The position numbers and the translations under genes were made by a program. A stretch of 64,000 bases of DNA from Podarcis raffonei (Eukaryota; Chordata; Lepidosauria; Squamata; Lacertidae), in the NCBI RefSeq assembly GCF_027172205.1, contig NC_070604.1, positions 61,955,023 to 62,019,022 on the forward strand. Reading direction: 5' to 3'. A model generated the notes under the pieces. That model made no database searches and was not told where the DNA came from. It saw only the letters and a program-made list of their open reading frames with translations. Positions 57,640 through 64,000 of the stretch are shown piece by piece. Each line of letters starts with the position of its first letter. Position 1 is the stretch's first letter.

Positions 57640-58330
57640 TAACAAATGAAAACTGTATTCTGGGTGTCAAAACATTGTATGTAGTTATGAAACATTTTCT
57701 GAAGGTCTTGGGAGGTTTCAAATTGTATGTGTTACTTTATGCTTGTTACTTTGTGTTCAGTGAATATCTAAATGGAAATTGCAACCTTTCTCTGTAATTG
57801 TCACTTCCTAATGTAAACTATGCTTCTTGGGAGGATGAAGGACTACTCTGTATCCGATCATCCATGGACTGTCTGCTGCAACTGTGAAATCTTGAAAATC
57901 TATGGTTAAATATCAGCCACCAGTCATCCTTTCTTCCATGCACTGGAGAAAAGAAAGGGTCGGCGTGTTCACTCAGTCACCTAGACTATACTTACCTTTT
58001 GACGTGCTCAGAGGGAGCAATCTCCCCACACTCCACCTAACCCCACCACCCATCTGCAAAGCCCCAGGTAACCCATGGCATACTTTCTTACATGTACATG
58101 ATGTAGGCCTGGCACAAATAGGGAGGACATGGGAAATGTAAGATCACCACCGAAGGATATAAAAGCATGGCCTATTTTTTGTTCTGGGTTCTCTCACCTG
58201 CCTCTCACAGACATGGGAGGGGAGGGGAAACGCTGTTGCAACAGTACGGGTACTTCAATAAAGATCAGGTCTACTAACCGCCTTGCTTCAAATACTTTGG
58301 CCTCAGGCTCCTTACATCCCGACTGACAAA
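57640..58330 (+). mobile_element. Fossil LTR-like block (endogenous retrovirus or kin), apparently solitary
   Basis: Starts near a TG and ends near a CA. In the expected order it has a TATAAAA box near 58150 and an AATAAA near 58257, followed by a short terminal segment. No internal viral genes or partner LTR were recognised in the window, so it would be a solo relic; family and age are not determined. No clear target duplication was found. Confidence 0.35.
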
Positions 58331-59149
58331 GGGCTCTTTGAGCTTCTTTGAGTGCAGGGAGGGTTCTGTTGGGTTCAATCTCTCTCCCGTTCATTGCATT
58401 CATCAGACACAGGGTATAATCTGCAAAGGAGAAGGCAGGCAGGTAGATGGTTACATTGCTCAGTGACATCTGTTAATGATTGCTAAACATAAGAGGCTTT
58501 GACATTGAAACAGACCTTTCAGAGAGCATGAAGTTATCTGGAGATTGTGCGTTGACTGGCATCCAGAAGGTGATGAATACTCTTTTGGATACCAGAACTG
58601 TCATCTTTTCTGCTATAAAGCACCTCACAAATGGTCTCATGCCATTGAAAAAGTGACTAGATGTACTGAGAAGATAAGCAGAGCAGTTAAACCTGCAATG
58701 CATGCTGTATTTAGGAAGGATAGCTGAAAGCATTGTACCAAGAGGGCATAACAGGCACCGGTTAATGTCAGGCATTCTCCTTCTATAGGAGGCTGTGCCA
58801 ATAGACGCAAAGGTTGCATTTTACTCTCACCTTCCAGTGGAATGTCTAGGGCTATAGACCTATGTGGAAGTAAGTTCCATTTAACACAATGAGGTTTCTG
58901 GGTATATAGGAATTATCTGGACACACATTAATTGTGATTAAGCAATTTCCTTTTTCACCAGGTTTTTAAGATTTTGAATTCGGTAGAAGAAATTGCTGTC
59001 AATGTCAGTTTTTCTAATAGCCAAATAAGCCATCACATGAGTATTCTGAGATTATCTCACAGCCTTTTGCTTTCTTAGAAATGAACAACACCTCACTTTC
59101 TGTATCTGCATAGATTTTGTACCTTTATGGACTTATTTCAAAGCTTTGT

Positions 59150-59505
59150 ATTATTAGTTTAGCTTTCACAATATTTAGCCAGATGGACTGACCCAGACCC
59201 TGCAATCATTGTCTGAAGCCCTTTGTTGTGTGTCAACACAAGAACAGGGCTTTTCCTGTGGTGGCTCCCTGTGTGTGGGATGCTCTTCCCAGGGAGGTTT
59301 GCCTGGCACCTTCATTACATATCTTTAGGCGCCTAGTGAAAATGTTTCTCTTCAATCAGGCATTCAGCCGATTAACATTCTATGGCTTTTTAAATGTGTT
59401 TGTAGGAGGGGGGTTATTGATTTGTTTATGCTTTATTATGTATTTTGTGTTCTCATTTTATATTTTTCTGTTGTGAACCACCCTGGGATTTTTGGGTATA
59501 CAAAT
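59150..59505 (+). repeat. L2-type LINE 3' end, second subfamily
   Basis: The frame reads RAFPVVAPCVWDALPREV and FRRLVKMFLFNQAFSRL, the conserved LINE C-terminal segment. The end is CCACCCTGGGATTTTTGGGT followed by a simple-repeat tail. Confidence 0.7.
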
Positions 59506-59506
59506 C

Positions 59507-59549
<43 letters not shown>
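59507..59549. repeat. (AAGT)n microsatellite (LINE tail)
   Basis: About 10 AAGT units directly after the LINE 3' end. Confidence 0.95.
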
Positions 59550-59928
59550 TATTATTAATAATAACTATTTGAATTATTGCTGTAATTAAAATATGCAAAC
59601 TGATTTATTCTTACTGAGCAAGAACCTGGACCACATGTCTTTTCCAGCCCACATGGTGGCATCGTTCATCTAAATTTCACTCTAAAAACAAAATAGTTCA
59701 GTAGAAAATTCTGCTAGTAGTCCAAAGGTTTCTATAGAGAGCATGACTCTAATAAAACTCTGGCAAGTGTTAACTAGGTGTTCTGAGCCTTATTTGGTCT
59801 CTTGGCACTTATGCTAACAGGTAACGTTGTCCTGTCACTTGCTACTGTTTGCTGTAGAGGCCAAAAGTATAGTCAATGTACTGATGGAAAAAATCCAGAA
59901 AGATAACTGTGCTAGTTCTCTTGCAGCA

Positions 59929-60033
59929 AAAACAAGGAGCCTTGTGACAACTTAAAGGCTGACAAATTTAATGTGGGATAAACTTTAGTGAATTAAGACC
60001 CGCTTCATCAAATGCATGAAGTGTAAGCTGCAG
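59929..60033 (-). repeat. Penelope-like element fragment with decayed hammerhead core
   Basis: Minus strand: ATTTGATGAAGCGGGTCTTA, ATTCACTAAAGTTTATCCCA, then AAAGGCTCC-type end CAAGGCTCCTTGTTTTTGCT. In intact family members the first part is a hammerhead ribozyme (CTGATGA, stem II, GAAA); here the core has changes at conserved positions. Confidence 0.6.
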
Positions 60034-61114
60034 TTGGCAGGCATATATACACATGGGTGTAAGGGTGTGGGGAGTTAAATGGCAATGGGATGCAAAAAGT
60101 ACAATCTGTGATCATTTAACTGGAGCGTGAATGTACGCAAAAGAAGCAGAGTAATAAATATATGTGCACTGCAATCTTCAGACCATAAAAGCTATGGAAT
60201 GCAGTTTGTGATTCCTGGAACATTTCTACTTGGTGAATACAGGGGCTGCCAATGTGGCACTGTGGGCACCATTGCACTCTCAAGACTTCTTCTGAAGAAG
60301 TCTCCTTGGTCATGAAGTGGGGAGGGCAATTACCTTTTTCTCCCTTTAGAAGTAAATAGAGCTGAGGGAGGAAACTGGAAGAGTCACACTCTTCCCCACT
60401 TCCTCTTTCAGCTCTGTGTGCTTTTCCAGGCTCTGAAATTCTGCTTTATCAATTCCCCTCGGAAGGCCAACCCAGGGGGATTGGGGAACTATGTTTTCGG
60501 CAAGCACAGACAAGCCCTCTTCCAGTAAATGAGACAGAGCCTGGATGGTTTGTTTATCCATGCTGCTTTGTGCATGTACTTTTCACCCTAGTGTAAAACT
60601 GTATTGCACCTATACTGTAGTGATAAAACAAGGCTTTTATTGCTGATATGGTCAACAGAATCATTGCATATAACAAGTCCACTACATTCCTCTTACATCA
60701 GGCATGCAGGTGCAAAACAAGGCCATTTGCTGCTATGGAAATAATTTGGCTTCAAAGCAAGACCTTAAATTGGCTATCAGCCACCTCTCACAGCTGAGCT
60801 GACTGAACTCGGCTGCGAGACATGGCGGATGGCCACATTAGCTCTTCCCTCTGTGGCAAATTAATTTCACTTCATATAAGCATTTGCAAGTCATGAATAT
60901 ATACAAGAGAAGCAGAGCTGTGTGTATTCTGAATTCCTGCAGTCACAACATCATATACCACATGTTTGGTGCCAGGTAAGGAATCTGGTGTGGTTCAGTT
61001 TGGGGGGGGGGAACATGGAGGGGGGAGCAAGTTTCTAGATCTTCTGGCTGAAAAATAAGGTTGAAAAGATGCTCAGTGACATGCTCACAGGATGAGGGGG
61101 TTGGTGATATGAGA

Positions 61115-61332
61115 GAAAATAGAAGCTGCCTTCCTATAAGGACACAGGAGGCAGTTGCTCTATACTAACACCATAGCTCAGGCTTGCTTTCAGAGAGCGG
61201 TAGCATCTTTTCTGGATTCCACTTGTTGTTCTCCCCCAGCCCTGCTCTATCTTTTTAACTGAGGATGCTGGGAACTGAATTTGGGAACATGTGCAAAGCA
61301 CATGTTCTGTCATTGAGCTATAATCCCTTCCC
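61115..61332 (-). repeat. tRNA-derived SINE
   Basis: Plus strand starts AGAAGCTGCCTTCCTATAAG and ends CATTGAGCTATAATCCCTTC, the reverse complement of a tRNA-like head with B box near 61270. The body has CCCCCAGCCCTGCTCTATC. Confidence 0.6.
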
Positions 61333-62329
61333 AAAGGGGAGTGGGGACTGGCTCGCTCCCATCTCCCATGTTGTATGTGGTGATACTTTTGGAGCCTCCC
61401 AAGAGCCAGGAGTGGGGACTGAATATTCTGCACATCTGCTGGTCATTTCATGCCCAGATAACAGAGGATGCACATCTGACCAACCACTCTGCGATGGGGT
61501 GAAATATGCCTTTTGTGAAAGAGCAAAGAAAAAGGAATGAAAGATTTGGCATTTTCCACATCTGCTCTGCAAATCATCCCAGCCCCCCAGTCTCTTTAGA
61601 GTTTTTTAAAAAGCAGAGCTTGCCCTTAAATATTAGGTGGTTCTCAGCTATGAGTCAAACTTAGTAGGCACATTGAAATTAATAGGCAGAGTTTAGTCAC
61701 AACCATGAATTTCAGGGGGTCTACTTAGAGTTGGGTACCACCCATTGTAGAAGCACAGGCACATGTTCAATGCAAGGTTCCTTGCTATAGGGTGTGCATT
61801 TTCTCTCAGATCAGGTTGGTTAACAGTGGGTGGAATGTGAGCAGGGAGTTGTGCACACCATTCCCTCTAGCAGAGATGTGAGATGATTCACTTGTTCGAA
61901 TCACCAGGTCCTTTTGCTAATCTAAATACATGATGCAACAGGCATGTTTAGCACTATGTATAGTGACAGGTGAGGAGCAAACTGCTTTAGACCCTGTGGT
62001 TCATGATTCCAGCTCCAACTTCCAGATTCACACTCGTAGTAAGAATGCTGTTACCGCAGTAACATGAACAAGTGGGTTCAACCACCAGGGAACACACTAG
62101 TGGGGTTTTGATTTTGCATAGCATCTACACGTTTCTAGATACTTCTCTGGAAATCACTGCTTTAGTCTGCTGTCCCCAGCATGCATGTGCTACTGGCAGC
62201 CTGAGAATGCCTACCCACCAAGTTGATTTGACAGCTGGCAATCAGAAAAAGTGCCATGCCAAAGGTGGCCGGATGGCTGTGATAGCGCCAACAAATTCTG
62301 CGCAAAGCAGGCTTCTGTGATAGGAGTTT

Positions 62330-62485
62330 TCACTAGCCTATTACCAAGGCTTAGCTGGGTTGGTGGATGTGCTGGGCTGCTTGAGGGGTTTCTCACCAGG
62401 ATCTGGTTGGCCACTGTGAGAACAGGACACTGAACCACATGAGCCTTTGGCCTGATCCAGCAGGACTTTCTTATGTCCTTGATTT
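62330..62485 (+). repeat. Non-LTR retroposon 3' end
   Basis: TGGTTGGCCACTGTGAGAAC, AGCCTTTGGCCTGATCCAGC and TTTCTTATGTCCTT; same family as 1180-1620, close downstream of the SGK1 3'UTR. Confidence 0.6.
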
Positions 62486-62649
62486 TCTCACTGGCAAGCA
62501 TTTTATCAAATAGCCCTACTTTACAATACTGAAAAGACTACTCTTTCTATAGTAGTTTTTTGACCCTTGGATGTTTAAAAACATACGCATTTCTTGTCTT
62601 GTGAAGGAAAATGCTAATGAAAAGGTGGTTCAGAAGAAATGATGTATTG

Positions 62650-63897
62650 ATCCCATAAAAAGAACAACTGACAGCATTTATAGAAATATTGTCCAAGATT
62701 TTACTGCAAACCAATGGGTTTGGTCACAAAAATTATACATATTGTATAATAACCATGTAAAGTACATTATAATAGTGGTATAACATTATAAGCCTTTAAA
62801 GGTTTTTTTCCTTTTTAAATATACATCTACTATTGCAACCAACTGTACAAGTCTTTTTACAAATACATACAACCAGGAATGAAAAAAAATACAAACCATA
62901 AATAATGCCCAGTTTTACAGATGAACAAAAAAATGATAATGAAATAAACCAACAGCTTTGATAGGCTGCAGCTGGGGCATTTTGGTCCCTAGAAACCCAT
63001 TCTAAAAATAGAAATATTTATATATATATATATTTATATATATTTTTCCATAGCAGCAATGCTTTCTTCAAGCATTATGGGTACTAAGTCATTGAAGCCC
63101 ATCATCATTAATTTTTACATTTTTTTTTCTTTAAAAAAATCATCTATCTACACATATTAATTTATTGTCTTCCAAATATGGAAGGAACAAGCAATGCCCC
63201 CCATTGTAGAGTCCTGCAAGTGTCGCACTGATGCTTCTGAACAAAGTCCATCTGAAAAATGTGCATACCACACTGACACCATTGTCCTCAAAGCAAACTT
63301 GCACATACACACAAAAGAAACACACGTGTGAATCAGGAAACACTCTTGTGACAGGAAAAGCTTTGGAGCTCACAAGATCTCAGGGGAAAAAAGGCACGTT
63401 TTCGTAAAATCATCCCCATCGTATCCAGAAAGATCTTCAAGCTAGGCTTTTCAGAACAAACTCTCTCAAAAAAAGGGGGGAAAGGGGGGTGCACACAGGA
63501 TGTTGTTCTTAAGCTTACAATCTATGGCAGTCTATGGCAGCAGTAGCTTCTTCCTTCTTTCCTTCTAAAGGCGATAGCACCACTTTGGTGGGTGGGAAGA
63601 ACTGGAAGTTGAAATGTTTTTGCAAGTTCATTTAAAAGTAGTTAGAATGTGCTCTTCCAAATGAACGGCAGGAACGACAACAACAAAAGCTTCCAGAAAA
63701 ATAAAATAAAAACGCAGTTGAAATTAAGGCCGCAAAGCTGCCACACAGTGAGAAGATGTGCAAAAAAAAAATTCCCTCTCCTTTTTGAAGGTGACCGGAC
63801 AAACTGGCAGCTCACACAGAAGGCCAACAGAAGGGTCATTATTAAATGGAAAAAAAAGAAAAAAGAAAAAGTACAAACAGATCACAATAATAGAAAT
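62650..63897 (-). other. SGK1: SGK1 3' untranslated region (3' limit approximate)
   Basis: Unique AT-rich sequence directly downstream of the SGK1 stop, without recognisable interspersed repeats. It includes a TA-rich run near 63015-63045 and AT-rich elements near 62900-62960. A minus-strand AATAAA lies near 63160, and conserved-looking sequence continues to about 62650, so alternative polyadenylation is likely. Confidence 0.6.
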
Positions 63898-64000
63898 TCA
63901 CAAGAAAGAATCCATCGGAGGGGCATAGGAGAAGCCCAGAAATGCTTCAGCAGCTTCCTTGACGCTGGCAGTGATGAGGATGCTGTCTGAAGACTGGCCA
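63898..64000 (-). CDS. SGK1: SGK1, last 33 codons (partial, runs off the window)
   Basis: Serum- and glucocorticoid-regulated kinase 1, an AGC-family Ser/Thr kinase that controls ENaC, ion channels and FOXO. The last 33 codons on the minus strand read GQSSDSILITASVKEAAEAF and LGFSYAPPMDSFL, then TGA. This is the SGK1 C-terminus, with the hydrophobic motif FLGFSY whose serine (Ser422 in human) is phosphorylated by mTORC2. Human has T where this has M in APPMDSFL. The catalytic domain and the rest of the gene lie beyond the end of the window. Confidence 0.95.
   Translation of the reverse strand, partial: GQSSDSILITASVKEAAEAFLGFSYAPPMDSFL

Noticed and set aside
1-64000. CRISPR arrays, toxin or bacterial-type systems
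   Set aside because: The window is vertebrate. All tandem arrays are microsatellites without spacers, and no prokaryotic gene was seen.

Overview
This is vertebrate, almost certainly squamate (lizard) nuclear DNA, and a lacertid-type lizard is my best guess. Reasons: intron-split genes with GT-AG boundaries, CpG-island promoters, a full-length Sauria-type SINE, CR1 and L2 LINE 3' ends, tRNA-Lys and tRNA-Ile SINEs with CR1-like tails, Penelope-like fragments, and many short hAT and Tigger-type DNA elements. The gene order TCF21 (+), TBPL1 (+), SLC2A12 (-), SGK1 (-) matches the amniote block known from human chromosome 6q23.

Layout. 1-6500: upstream intergenic DNA with repeats. 6540-10830: TCF21, a bHLH factor of 199 residues in two exons, in a CpG island, with a 3 kb intron almost free of repeats. 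10830-25000: long intergenic stretch with SINEs, an L2 3' end, a Tigger-type MITE, a Penelope-like fragment and a decayed hAT-like transposase. 25000-34080: TBPL1 (TLF/TRF2), with a CpG-island promoter and 5' exon, then six coding exons that add up to exactly 186 codons; its first intron holds an unusual GC-rich non-autonomous hAT element. 34100-56800: SLC2A12 (GLUT12) on the minus strand; four coding exons (561 complete codons) are resolved, but the final C-terminal exon was not found. 56800-62600: repeat-rich DNA including a LINE 3' end with a C-terminal zinc finger and a fossil LTR-like block. 62650-64000: SGK1 3'UTR and the last 33 codons of SGK1, cut by the window end.

The genes are independent neighbours, not a pathway: a mesodermal transcription factor, a TBP-like core promoter factor, a sugar transporter and a PI3K/mTORC2-dependent kinase. 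I found no CRISPR, operon, prokaryotic system, functional tRNA or rRNA gene, or intact retrovirus. The observations most worth a second look are a 58-codon upstream ORF in the TBPL1 leader, a 785 bp hAT element carrying a CpG-island-like cargo with an exact 8 bp target duplication, Penelope-like fragments with a decayed hammerhead ribozyme core, and two different tRNA heads joined to the same CR1-like SINE tail.
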